Positions 7,438 through 15,055 are shown, counted from the stretch's first letter. The stretch is 16,655 nucleotides of DNA from CAVPMN01 sp963706425 (GCA_963706425.1 CAVPMN010000018.1:1-16655), one strand, 5' to 3'. Program-made: numbers and translations. The notes: a model not told the origin generated them from the sequence alone.

Positions 7438-9190
7438 ATGGACCTGGTCGTACGGGGAGGCACGGTCGTCGATGGCAGCGGGGGGCCGCCCCGTTCGGCC
7501 GACGTCGCTGTCGACGACGGCATCATCGTCGAGGTCGGCCGAGTCAGCGGTCGGGGCCGACGCGAGCTCGACGCCGACGGTCTGCTCGTCACCCCCGGCT
7601 TCGTCGACCTCCACACCCACTACGACGGGCAGGCCACCTGGGACCCGCTGCTCGCGCCCTCGTCGCAGCACGGTGTCACCACCCTCGCGATGGGCAACTG
7701 CGGCGTGGGCTTCGCGCCGGCCCGACCCGACCGCCACGACTGGCTTATCGGCCTGCTCGAAGGGGTGGAGGACATCCCAGGGACGGCGCTGGCCGAGGGC
7801 CTCACCTGGGGGTGGGAGTCGTTCCCGGAGTACCTCGATGTCCTCGACAGCCAGACCCGCGCGGTCGACGTCGGGGCCCATGTGCCCCATGCCGCGTTGC
7901 GCACCTACGTGATGGGCGACCGGGGCGCCGACCACCTCGAGCATCCGACCGATGCCGAGCTGGCCTCCATGGCCCGCCTGGTCGCCGAAGGACTCGCGGC
8001 CGGCGCCGTCGGGTTCGCCACGTCCCGCACCGAGATCCACCGCACCCGCGACGGCGCCAACATCGGCACGCTGCCGCGCCGACGAGACCGAGTTGATCGC
8101 CATCGCGGCCGCGATGGCCCAGCAACGCGCCGGTGTCGTGCAGCTCATCTCCGACTGCTACCAGACGAGTGACGATGCGTTCGCCGACGCCGAGCTGTCC
8201 TTGATCGAGACGATGGCACGGGTCTCGGGTCGTCCGCTGAGCTTCACCGTGCAACAGGCCTACCACTCACCCGACCGATGGAGGCACCTGTTCGGTCGCA
8301 TCGACAGCTGGCGCGCCGCAGGATTGGATGTGAAAGGCCAAGTCGCTCCCCGCCCGATCGGTGTGCTGCTCGGACTCGAGGCCACCGCCAACCCGTTCCT
8401 GCTGTGTCCGGCGTTCGGCGAGCTCGCCGCCCTGCCCCTCGCGGAGCGAGTGGCCGCTCTCTCCGATCCCGATCGCAAGGAGCGCGTGCTCGCCGAACAC
8501 GCCACGCTGATGAGCCAGCTGCCCGACGGCCTGCTCAAGCAGATCGCCGGCGGATTCGACGTCTTGTTCGAGATGAGCGACCCCGTCGACTACGACGTAG
8601 ACACCACCCAGTCGGTGGCCGCCGAGGCCCGCCGTGGCGGCGTCGAGCCCGCGTCGCTGGTCTACGACCTGCTCCTCCAGCGACAGGGCCGCCAGCTGCT
8701 CTACTTGCCGTTGTTCAACTTCGCCCACGGCGACTTCGACGACATCCACGAGATGATCACCTCACCCGTCGCGTTGTTCGGCTTGTCCGATGCCGGCGCG
8801 CACTGCGGCGCGATCTGTGACGCCAGCGCGACCACCAGCTTCCTCACCGTGTGGGGGCGTGACCGGCGCGACGACCAACGATTGCCGATCGAAACGGTGG
8901 TCCATCACCTCACCCGGCGCACTGCCGAGCACATCGGATGGCTCGATCGGGGCCTCGTCGCCCCGGGCTACCTCGCCGACCTCAACCTGATCGACCTCGA
9001 GCAACTGAGTTGCGCTCCGCCCCGGATCGTCCACGACCTGCCGGCCGGCGGCCGCCGCCTCGTGCAGGATGCACGCGGCTATCGGGCCACGGTGAAGAGC
9101 GGGGCGGTCACGTTCGTCGACGGTGACCACACCGGCGAGCTGCCAGGGCGATTGGTGCGAGGAGCCCGGCCCGATCCCGGCCCTTTTTGA
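7438..9190 (+). CDS. D-aminoacylase-type amidohydrolase, with one +1 frameshift
   Basis: Metal-dependent amidohydrolase of the N-acyl-D-amino-acid deacylase type, which cleaves N-acyl bonds. The family-like start is MDLVVRGGTVVDGSGG at ATG 7438. Visible metal-site motifs are GFVDLHTHYDGQ (HxH), GNCGVGFAP (bridging Cys region) and FGLSDAGAHCG (Asp/His). The C-terminal composite barrel reads LVAPGYLADLNLID. The frame shifts near 8077: removing one C in CTGCCGCGCC gives GTLPADETELIAIAAAMAQ, restoring a protein of about 583 residues of normal length. It starts 30 bases after the ligase-acyltransferase stop on the same strand, but has its own -10-like box. An N-acyl product of the upstream genes could be its substrate; that link is inference from position. 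Confidence 0.85.
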
Positions 9191-9202
9191 CGGACGCCGA
9201 GG

Positions 9203-9332
9203 CACGTCGGGCTCGTTGTTCGAGCGATGGATCTGCTCGAACTCGCGTTGGAGGTCGTCAAGTGAGCGGCGGCCCCACGTGCACGGCGACCGGATGCTGG
9301 AGGAGCCGCACTTCGAGTGTGCTGTCGTTCAT
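9203..9332 (-). pseudogene. Fragment of an ATPase-associated regulatory protein
   Basis: Twelve bases after the RsbW-like ATPase stop, an ATG at 9332 begins MNDSTLEVRLLQHPVAVHV and stops at 9258 after 24 residues. In the next frame the sequence continues as RRSLDDLQREFEQIHRSNNE and then PDVPRR, as if one base in the GGGGCC run near 9277 were surplus. From memory this resembles the N-terminus of proteins that accompany HATPase/anti-sigma genes in actinobacteria (EVRLL..PV......H...L.REF). Family members are much longer, but here the frame runs into the antisense of the amidohydrolase, so the gene looks truncated as well as frameshifted. The family match is recollection only. It may be a relic or a poorly assembled short gene. 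Confidence 0.4.
9218..9242 (+). terminator. Candidate terminator after the amidohydrolase
   Basis: GTTCGAGC (9218-9225) and GCTCGAAC (9235-9242) form a perfect 8-bp stem with a 9-base loop, 27 bases after the amidohydrolase stop. There is no T-run. It overlaps the degenerate leftward gene fragment, so it may be fortuitous. Confidence 0.35.
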
Positions 9333-9343
9333 GGTTCCGAAGC

Positions 9344-9712
9344 TCACGCGAGGTCGATCTCGAACCACACGGTCTTGCCAGCGTCGTCGGGCTCGACTCC
9401 CCATCTGCTGACCACCTGGTCGAGGATTCGCAGGCCCCGACCAGTCGAGGCGAGGTCATCGTGCTCCTTCATGACCGGTGGGCTTGGATCTCCATCGGTC
9501 ACCCCGACCCGCACTCTTCTCCCGTCGCGCTCGACGGTGAGCATGAACGGGGTGCGGGCGTGCAGCACGGCGTTGGCGGCGAGCTCCGACACGGCCAGCG
9601 CAAGGTCGGCTTCGACCGTCTGCTCCACGGCGGCCTCGTCGACCGCGAAGCGGCGTGCCTCGCGGATCGCGGCGCTCGTCTGCGGAAATCGAGCCGACGC
9701 CCGTACGGTCAT
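9344..9712 (-). CDS. RsbW-like anti-sigma / ATP-binding regulatory protein
   Basis: A 122-residue single-domain GHKL ATPase of the HATPase_c_2 type, the fold of anti-sigma kinases such as RsbW and SpoIIAB. The ATP-site boxes are visible: ELAANAVLHA (N box, Mg-binding Asn), DGDPSPP (G1) and TGRGLRILD (G2). Length is typical. The family binds a sigma factor or phosphorylates a STAS-domain antagonist; neither partner gene is in the window, so the target is unknown. ATG 9712 is the natural start; GGTGGG lies about seven bases upstream. It may be co-transcribed with the fragment immediately downstream. A 7-bp dyad at 9744-9762 is 31 bases before the start. Confidence 0.8.
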   Translation of the reverse strand: MTVRASARFPQTSAAIREARRFAVDEAAVEQTVEADLALAVSELAANAVLHARTPFMLTVERDGRRVRVGVTDGDPSPPVMKEHDDLASTGRGLRILDQVVSRWGVEPDDAGKTVWFEIDLA

Positions 9713-9743
9713 GTCGGTCCCACCAACTCCGGAAGGTAGTTCA

Positions 9744-9762
9744 CCCCACCCGTGTGGTGGGG
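9744..9762. promoter_or_regulatory. Operator-like dyad between ATPase and UspA genes
   Basis: CCCCACC-CGTGT-GGTGGGG is a perfect 7-bp inverted repeat with a five-base spacer. It lies in the divergent gap, 31 bases upstream of the ATPase start and 127 bases upstream of the UspA start. It could be an operator or a leader hairpin of the leftward transcript. Confidence 0.35.
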
Positions 9763-9876
9763 CCGCTTGGCCCGCTCGTAGAGCTCCGAGTCGGGGCCCG
9801 ACCGCTACGTTGGACGTGGGTCGTCCCTACCCCGCCGACGTCGGATGGTGAACGGTCGGCCTTGCGCGATGCGTGA

Positions 9877-9882
9877 CACAAT
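9877..9882 (+). promoter_or_regulatory. -10-like box for leaderless UspA start
   Basis: CACAAT lies seven bases before GTG 9890, with no ribosome-binding site. It matches four of six bases of TATAAT. No -35 was found. It supports GTG 9890 rather than the upstream in-frame GTG (9845) or ATG (9869). Confidence 0.3.
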
Positions 9883-9889
9883 CCTCGCC

Positions 9890-10342
9890 GTGACCACCGT
9901 CCTTCTCTGCACCGATGGTTCCGACCCCGCGATCGCCGCGCTGCGTGCCGGGCTGGCTGTGCTCGCACCCGCCGACCGGCTGGTCGTGGCCAACGTCGCC
10001 GACCTGCCCGACGAGAGCCTCGTGACCGGCGTCTCGGGCTTCGCCGGTGGCTCCATGTCGCCGGAGGCGTTCGACCAGCTACACGCCGAGCGACTGGCCG
10101 TAGCCGAGCAGACGGCGCTCGACACGATCGCGGCGCTCGGCATCGAGGCCGACACCAGGATCGTCGAAGGTCCCCCCGGCCCCGCCCTCTGCGATGTGGC
10201 CACTGACCTGGCCGCTGATGTCATCGTCATGGGATCCCGAGGACGCGGTGGCCTCAAGCGGGCCTTCCTCGGCTCGGTGTCGGACCACGTCATTCGCAAC
10301 GCGACCTGCCCCGTGGTGATCACCGGAGGCGGCTCGACCTGA
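9890..10342 (+). CDS. Universal stress protein (UspA family)
   Basis: A 150-residue single-domain UspA protein. The start is taken at GTG 9890 because the fold begins directly with TTVLLCTDGSDPA, where the Asp contacts ATP; an upstream in-frame start at 9845 would only add a non-conserved tail. The C-terminal ATP motif G-2x-G-9x-G-S is complete: GSRGRGGLKRAFLGS, followed by SDHVIRNATCPVVI. It is therefore likely an ATP-binding stress protein. It is transcribed alone, divergent from the RsbW-like gene and convergent with a DUF7144-type membrane gene across a strong hairpin. Confidence 0.88.
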   Translation: MTTVLLCTDGSDPAIAALRAGLAVLAPADRLVVANVADLPDESLVTGVSGFAGGSMSPEAFDQLHAERLAVAEQTALDTIAALGIEADTRIVEGPPGPALCDVATDLAADVIVMGSRGRGGLKRAFLGSVSDHVIRNATCPVVITGGGST

Positions 10343-10407
10343 ATCGTCGGCCGGGCTGCTGGTGGATCGGCACGTCGCCTTGCCCGTCGGTGCGAGGCGG
10401 ACCCTCA

Positions 10408-10444
10408 CACGGCGCGAGCTCGCCAGAGACGAGCTCGCGCCGTG
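10408..10444. terminator. Strong bidirectional hairpin between convergent genes
   Basis: CACGGCGCGAGCTCG (10408-10422) and CGAGCTCGCGCCGTG (10430-10444) form a perfect 15-bp GC-rich stem with a 7-base loop. It lies between the convergent UspA and DUF7144 genes, 66 and 20 bases from their stops. There is no T-run. It is the strongest hairpin seen in the window. Confidence 0.65.
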
Positions 10445-10463
10445 GAGCGGAGGCCAGAAGTGA

Positions 10464-10871
10464 TCAGGCCCGGCGCATCTCCCGGCCATGAGCCGTGAGC
10501 GCCCAGATCACGAGCACGTCGATCGTGATGATCGTCAGCGCCCAGATCGGATAGACGGGGATGAAGAAGAAGTTCACGATCATGCTGATGCCGGCCACGA
10601 TCACGCCCACGGTGCGGGCGAGGATGTTGCCGGAGAGCACGCCAAGGCCCGAGAGAAAGAGCACGGCACCGACGATGATGTGCGCCCATCCCCAGCCCGA
10701 GAGGTCGATGAAGACGGCGCGGGACGTCTCGGTGTTCCATCCGACCCAGTCGTCGTTGAGCACTGCGACGAGCCCGTAGAAGGCGTTGAGCGAGCCTCCG
10801 ATGAGCATCATCACGGATGCGAAGCCGATCCAACCGACCCAGCCTGTCGGTTCGTCGTGCGAATCTGCCAT
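10464..10871 (-). CDS. DUF7144-type four-helix membrane protein
   Basis: A 135-residue integral membrane protein with about four helices (WIGFASVMMLIGGSLNAFYG; WAHIIVGAVLFLSGLGVLSG; TVGVIVAGISMIVNFFFIP; WALTIITIDVLVIWALTAHG). The order of conserved patches (WVGWIGFASVMM, LSGWGWAHIIVG, YPIWALTIITIDVLVIWAL) matches the DUF7144 membrane proteins of actinobacteria as I remember them; function unknown. ATG 10871 is the start because GGGAGGG lies about seven bases upstream; an in-frame GTG at 11072 would add an unlikely hydrophilic leader. It ends with the charged tail HGREMRRA. It is a single gene, convergent with UspA. Confidence 0.8.
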   Translation of the reverse strand: MADSHDEPTGWVGWIGFASVMMLIGGSLNAFYGLVAVLNDDWVGWNTETSRAVFIDLSGWGWAHIIVGAVLFLSGLGVLSGNILARTVGVIVAGISMIVNFFFIPVYPIWALTIITIDVLVIWALTAHGREMRRA

Positions 10872-11088
10872 GGCGAATCCCTCCCCGTGCTGTCCTCCCG
10901 CCGGGGTCGACGGAGATCGGGCAGCGGGGTTCACGCTACGGAACGCCGCATGCGGCCGCCTCGTCCAAAGTGGATGAACGCCTGCCGCAGCACCCCCGCT
11001 CTTCGTGGCGACGCCCACACGTGCAGTCAGGCACATCGCCTGGATCGGGTGACGACGGATCGTCGTCGACACCCCTACGCTGCCCGGG
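10872..11088. promoter_or_regulatory. Divergent promoter region with palindromes
   Basis: This 217-base gap lies between two membrane-protein genes. It contains a perfect 12-base palindrome GCCGCATGCGGC (10945-10956), preceded by GGAAC (10940-10944), which resembles an ECF sigma -35 element. GACGACG-GAT-CGTCGTC (11051-11067) is a 7-bp dyad just upstream of the rightward gene's -10-like TACGCT (11076-11081), placed to act as an operator. The TACGCT is seven bases from ATG 11089, so that transcript is probably leaderless. No protein gene is seen here. Confidence 0.4.
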
Positions 11089-11760
11089 ATGCCAGGTGAG
11101 AGGGAGGTCGATCAGCCCGCCGACATCGACCGGGCCACCCGATGGGCGGCGTGGTTCTTCATCATCGGTTCGGCGTGTTTCGCCGTGGCCTCGATCCCTG
11201 CCTTGGCAGAAGTGGTGCCCTCGTCCGCCATCGGCCTCACCTACTTCACGGGTTCGATCTTCTTCACGCTGGCTGCGGGCATCGTCACCGTCAGCGTGTT
11301 CGATGGCGACCGGGCTGCCGGCTCCGGCGGGCCGTTCCGCGACGTGAACTGGTGGGCCGCAGCCATCCAGTCGGTCGGGACGCTCTGGTTCAACGTCAAC
11401 ACCTTCTACGCACTCTCCGATGCCTGGACGACCCAGCAGGAGAACCTGCGCGTGTGGACACCCGACATGCTCGGGTCGATCTGCTTCCTCGTCTCGTCGT
11501 ACCTGTCGTGGATGGTGTTGGGCCCCCGGCCCCGACTCACGGCCCGGCGCGACACGACCTGGTGGATCGCAGCCCTCAACCTCATCGGCTCGGTGTTCTT
11601 CGGACTGGCCGCGATCGCCGCCTACACCCTGCCGTCGACCGACGATCTGCTCGATGCGTCGATCGCGAACAGCGGCACCCTGCTCGGAGCCCTCTGCTTC
11701 TTCTGGGGCGCCCGCCTGATGCTCCTGCCGCCGGCTCCCGAACCAGTTCGCAGGGGATGA
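11089..11760 (+). CDS. Six-helix membrane protein of unknown function
   Basis: A 223-residue integral membrane protein with about six helices, beginning after a charged 20-residue N-terminus (WAAWFFIIGSACFAVASIPAL; GLTYFTGSIFFTLAAGIVTV; later SICFLVSSYLSWMVLG; IAALNLIGSVFFGLAAIAAY; GTLLGALCFFWGARLMLL). The repeated Gly-Ser-x-x-Phe pattern in the helices (IIGSACF, FTGSIFF, MLGSICF, LIGSVFF) suggests duplication of a two-helix unit, resembling YrhK-type proteins; this is a weak impression. No catalytic motif. ATG 11089 follows a -10-like TACGCT by seven bases. It is convergent with DUF2252, with only 19 bases between stops. Confidence 0.75.
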   Translation: MPGEREVDQPADIDRATRWAAWFFIIGSACFAVASIPALAEVVPSSAIGLTYFTGSIFFTLAAGIVTVSVFDGDRAAGSGGPFRDVNWWAAAIQSVGTLWFNVNTFYALSDAWTTQQENLRVWTPDMLGSICFLVSSYLSWMVLGPRPRLTARRDTTWWIAALNLIGSVFFGLAAIAAYTLPSTDDLLDASIANSGTLLGALCFFWGARLMLLPPAPEPVRRG

Positions 11761-11779
11761 GCCAGGCGATGGCCGTTGG

Positions 11780-13162
11780 CTATGCCGCCGCTTCGGCCGC
11801 TTGGAGCCTGCCAGAGTCGATCGCCTCGCGGAACCGCCCGAAGTCCTCGAGGTTCTGGCGGGCGTAGGCCTCGGCGAACGCGACGATGGCGATGTCGAGC
11901 CGGTCACTGTTGCCCATGTAGGCGCTGATGGCCGTGGCATCACCCGATCGCGCATGGCCCCGCGCCAGGATCCGCCCGCAGAGATCGGCGTAGAAGCGCA
12001 GCTGGTTCGGCGTGGCCGCTTCAACCTCGAAGGAGCCCTTCCAGTCGCGCAGCTGACGTAGGTAGAAGTGACGGCCCTCGATCTGGCCTTCGGTCCAACC
12101 GAGGAAGACGTCCGACTGAGCTTGGACGAGCCGCTGCCCCTCGACGATGCGCTGACCGTGGTTCGCGTAGGGACTCGGACCGAAGTGCTCTTCGAGCACC
12201 GACGGGCCGGCTTCCTTGGCCTGCAGGAAAAGCACATCGGAGCTGTCGCGACCCTCGAGCAGGAGAATGAGGCAACGCGTGCCTGCGCTCCCGACGCCGA
12301 CCACCTTGAAGCCGACCTCGATCAGGTTGTACCGATCGATCAGCTGGCGACGGGCATCGTCGAGGGTCGACTTGTACTCCTCGAACGCCCGGTTGGCAGC
12401 CTCCTCCATGACCGACGCGTCGTGGCCGATCGGGACCTCCGCGAGCGGGAAGAGCACCGGCGGCTGGCTGCGGATGCGGTAGTGGCCGTCGACCATCTCG
12501 GTGAGCTTGCCGACCGCTTGCAGACTCGTCTTCTTGCGGGCCCGCTTCTCGAAACGGTCGAGTCGCTGAGCCAGCTCGGCGGGCGAGACGCCGGCCGACG
12601 CCTGCAGGTCTTCGACGCGGATCGTCTGCTGCCAGAGGTCGAGGAATCCCAGGCCGGCGAACTCGGCCATCGCCTTTCGATAGGAACGGACGACCCTTCT
12701 CGTCGCTCGCGCACAGTCTGCGTCCGAGAACTCGAGATACTGCCCCGCGATGGTGAAGCTGGCCGCCAATCGCTTCAGATCCCACTCCCACGGGCCCACG
12801 AGCGTCTCGTCGAAGTCGTTGGCGTCGACGATGAGCTGACGCTCGGGCGATGCATAGGCCCCGAAATTGGAGAGATGAGCGTCGCCGCCGATCTGCGCCA
12901 TGAGGCCACTCATCGGAGAGCCGGCCAGGTCGGCCGCCATGATGGCGGCGGCGCCGCGGTAGAAGGTGAACGGGTTCACGCCCATGCGCGCGTGGCGTAC
13001 CGGAACCAGGAAGGGCAGCCGGTCCTCGTTCTGTGCCTCGATCAGCGCCACTGGGTCGGCGCGGTCGGCTGGTGCGACCCAGTCGGCGTGCGCCTCCCGA
13101 GGTGTCGCCTTGCGGGCTGCTTTGCCTTGCTCGGTCCGCTCCTCGAGCGATTCGGTGGTCAT
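11780..13162 (-). CDS. DUF2252 family protein
   Basis: A 460-residue soluble protein of the DUF2252 family, predicted elsewhere to have a protein-kinase/aminoglycoside-phosphotransferase-like fold; no reaction is established to my knowledge. Hallmarks are RMGVNPFTFYRGAA near the N-terminus, GGDAHLSNFG (kinase-like catalytic loop), NDFDET and EWDLKRLAAS, then VGVGSAGTRCLILLLEG, LFLQAKEA and the C-terminal ILARGHARSGD. Length is typical. ATG 13162 is supported by a -10-like GAGAAT six bases upstream on the same strand and by lack of a Shine-Dalgarno site. It is a single leftward gene, divergent from the SnoaL-like gene. The frame is intact. Confidence 0.88.
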   Translation of the reverse strand: MTTESLEERTEQGKAARKATPREAHADWVAPADRADPVALIEAQNEDRLPFLVPVRHARMGVNPFTFYRGAAAIMAADLAGSPMSGLMAQIGGDAHLSNFGAYASPERQLIVDANDFDETLVGPWEWDLKRLAASFTIAGQYLEFSDADCARATRRVVRSYRKAMAEFAGLGFLDLWQQTIRVEDLQASAGVSPAELAQRLDRFEKRARKKTSLQAVGKLTEMVDGHYRIRSQPPVLFPLAEVPIGHDASVMEEAANRAFEEYKSTLDDARRQLIDRYNLIEVGFKVVGVGSAGTRCLILLLEGRDSSDVLFLQAKEAGPSVLEEHFGPSPYANHGQRIVEGQRLVQAQSDVFLGWTEGQIEGRHFYLRQLRDWKGSFEVEAATPNQLRFYADLCGRILARGHARSGDATAISAYMGNSDRLDIAIVAFAEAYARQNLEDFGRFREAIDSGRLQAAEAAA

Positions 13163-13326
13163 CAGGGGATTCTCGCACTCATCGACACGAGCATCGTCGC
13201 CCGATCCGGGTGACCGCTCGCGGAGCCATCCGGTTCACCCGATGCGGGTGATGAGCGGATCAGCTCGGTTCCTTACGCTCACCTTGCTCCCCGCAGCCAC
13301 GTCGACCGACGGGAGCAACCGACGCC
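13163..13326. promoter_or_regulatory. Divergent promoter region with three GGGTGA boxes
   Basis: On the DUF2252 side, GAGAAT (minus strand, 13174-13169) sits six bases from its ATG. GGGTGA occurs at 13208-13213 and 13246-13251 on the plus strand and, inverted, as TCACCC at 13235-13240; the last two form CACCC-GATGC-GGGTG (13236-13250). TACGCT (13274-13279) is a -10-like box for the rightward gene, 47 bases before its ATG, with GGGAG (13311-13315) as a weak ribosome-binding site. The arrangement looks like an operator array between two divergent promoters; the regulator is unknown. Confidence 0.4.
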
Positions 13327-13935
13327 ATGCACCTGTCTTTCAGCGCCGATCGTCCCGTGACACACCTCGCCTCCGCGGGTGCCGCCTGCCGCGAGGCCCT
13401 CCGGCCGGGCTCGGTGCCGGCGCTGGCGGCCGGTTCGCCGACACCCCCTGAGACCGGGTCGCTCCCGGCCGACCGCAGGATCGAGCCCGAGAGCTGGCGT
13501 CATCACCTCGAATGGGCCATCGGCGTCGCCCTCGTCGGCGAGCCGGATCGGCTCGGGGACGCGCTCACCTCCGACGCGGTCGGCTGGAGCCCAGGCTGGA
13601 CGTTCGCTTCTCGCACCGAGGCCGAAGAGAAGCGTCGTGCCCATGCCTCGTCGTTGGCCGTCAACCGGTTCACCGTCGATCATCTCTGGTGGTCGGCGCC
13701 GACGGCCGTGGCCGAGTGGCACATCGAGGCGCAACACGACGCGCCGCTGCTTGTCGCCGACGAGCTGCTGGTCGAAGCATCCCATCACCCCGTGTGCATC
13801 GCCGGCGTCTCGATTGCCCGGTTCGCCGGAGACCGCATCGCCCACCTGCACACCTACTACGACGACGCGTCGGTCATCGAGCAGGTGCTGGCCCCCCACC
13901 CGACCGATCAGCGGGCGACCGCCCGACCGGGATGA
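13327..13935 (+). CDS. SnoaL/NTF2-like domain protein
   Basis: A 202-residue protein whose residues about 55-190 look like an NTF2/SnoaL-like cone fold: WAIGVALVGEPDRLGDALTSD near its start and ISIARFAGDRIAHLHTYYDD-type strands at its end (the sequence reads VSIARFAGDRIAHLHTYYDD). Such domains serve as small hydrolases, isomerases or binding proteins; no substrate can be assigned. The first 50 residues are Ala/Pro/Gly-rich and not part of the fold, so a later start is possible, but ATG 13327 with GGGAG 11 bases upstream is the best seen. Its stop overlaps ATG 13932 of the next gene (ATGA), indicating translational coupling. Confidence 0.65.
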   Translation: MHLSFSADRPVTHLASAGAACREALRPGSVPALAAGSPTPPETGSLPADRRIEPESWRHHLEWAIGVALVGEPDRLGDALTSDAVGWSPGWTFASRTEAEEKRRAHASSLAVNRFTVDHLWWSAPTAVAEWHIEAQHDAPLLVADELLVEASHHPVCIAGVSIARFAGDRIAHLHTYYDDASVIEQVLAPHPTDQRATARPG

Positions 13936-14741
13936 GCCACCGCGAACCGTGGCGCCCCTACCCTCTGCCAATGCCATCCGACCCCCCTCCCGACGAGCGA
14001 GGCCCCGACATCGGGGAACGCCAATCCGACCGACTGAACGACCTGGAAGTGGCCGAGGCCAAGCGGGCCGAAGGCCGCCGCCTCGATCGCAAGTTCGAGC
14101 TGACCGAGGCGATCCTGCTCTCCATCGCGGCCGTGCTCGCGGCGTGGACCGGGTTCCAGGCCGCCAAGTGGAGCGGTGTGCAGGCGAACAGCTACAGCAT
14201 GGCGGGGGCGAGCCGGGTCGAGGCCACCCGGTCCTCGACGCTGGCCGGGCAGCAGTCGTTGGTCGACGTCATCACCTTCAACGATTGGCTGGCGGCCGCC
14301 GAACGGGAGGGCCTTCTCGACCAACCCGCAGTCGACGGCCAGGTCTACGAGCCCGACCCGCAGATGCTCTCCGGGTTCATCTACCTCCGCTTCCGACCCG
14401 AGTTCGAGGTCGCGGTCGACGCCTGGGTCGCCACCCAACCTCGTGTCGATCCGAACGCCCCTCGCACGCCCTTCGTGATGCCCGAGTATCAGCTCGAAGC
14501 ACAAGACGAGGCCGATCGGCTCGAGCAACAGGCCGAGGCGTTCGCGGCCGAGGCGAGGGAGGCCAACCAGCGGTCGGACAACTACGTCCTCATGACCATC
14601 ATGTTCGCGACGGTGCTCTTCTTCGCCGGCATCAGCTCGAAGATGGACACCGCTCGGGCACGGATACTGCTGCTCGGCGCGGGCATCACCTTGCTGGTGG
14701 TGTCGATCGGCATCGTGGCCTCGTTCCCCATAGAGGTCTGA
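13932..14741 (+). CDS. Three-helix membrane protein with periplasmic-type loop, unknown function
   Basis: A 269-residue protein from ATG 13932, which overlaps the previous stop. ATG 13971 (256 residues) is an alternative, favoured by TACCCT six bases upstream as a -10-like box. The N-terminal 50 residues are charged and probably cytoplasmic (RLNDLEVAEAKRAEGRRLDR). Helix one is AILLSIAAVLAAWTGFQAA, followed by KWSGVQANSYSMAGASRVEA. A soluble loop of about 120 residues ends in a Glu/Ala-rich probable coiled coil (LEQQAEAFAAEAREANQRSD). Two closing helices follow (YVLMTIMFATVLFFAGISS; ILLLGAGITLLVVSIGIVAS). The layout resembles DUF4337-like proteins, without certainty. Coupling to the SnoaL-like gene suggests a shared role. 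Confidence 0.75.
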   Translation: MSHREPWRPYPLPMPSDPPPDERGPDIGERQSDRLNDLEVAEAKRAEGRRLDRKFELTEAILLSIAAVLAAWTGFQAAKWSGVQANSYSMAGASRVEATRSSTLAGQQSLVDVITFNDWLAAAEREGLLDQPAVDGQVYEPDPQMLSGFIYLRFRPEFEVAVDAWVATQPRVDPNAPRTPFVMPEYQLEAQDEADRLEQQAEAFAAEAREANQRSDNYVLMTIMFATVLFFAGISSKMDTARARILLLGAGITLLVVSIGIVASFPIEV

Positions 14742-14750
14742 CCCCTCGCA

Positions 14751-14806
14751 GGTGGTGCGGGCGGTACAACGGCTCCCTCGACGAACCAGCACTTCGCCCG
14801 CACACC
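14751..14806 (+). terminator. Hairpin after the three-helix membrane gene
   Basis: GTGCGGGCG (14755-14763) and CGCCCGCAC (14795-14803) are perfectly complementary; GGT (14751-14753) and ACC (14804-14806) extend the stem past one bulged G. The loop is 31 bases. It starts nine bases after the stop codon. No T-run. Confidence 0.45.
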
Positions 14807-15055
14807 AGACCGCACGGCCGGCCGACCTGCTCGAGGCTACGAGCGGTTGATCTCTGACGCCATGAGCGGCAATGCGCCTGGCTCGAGGGAGCCGAATGCC
14901 ATCCATCAGCTCATCGCACCGCACGCATGGCGGTTGCCGTTCGAACGGGCGTGGCGCACGACGTGACCACCGGAGGCGCCTCGATGCGACCGCGTGCTGG
15001 TGCCGCGTCAGAGAGCCACTGACCTCAAGCCGGCGGTAGGTGACGTTGCGGATGG
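14807..15055. other. Non-coding stretch, no gene recognised
   Basis: With its flanks this makes about 350 bases without a convincing gene on either strand. It holds a 12-base palindrome CCGTTCGAACGG (14937-14948) and two copies of GCTCGAGG. It contains several stops in every plausible frame and no tRNA-like fold. It may be a decayed region or the upstream control region of the toxin-antitoxin pair. Confidence 0.4.

Noticed and set aside
9123..9851. 242-codon plus-strand frame across the ATPase gene
   Set aside because: It covers the complete GHKL ATPase on the other strand, is Ser/Arg/Pro-rich and has no recognisable domain.
14900..14960. Possible tRNA around GCCGTTCGAACGGG, which looks like a T-arm
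   Set aside because: CCGTTCGAACGG is a self-complementary palindrome and no acceptor, D or anticodon stems can be drawn around it.
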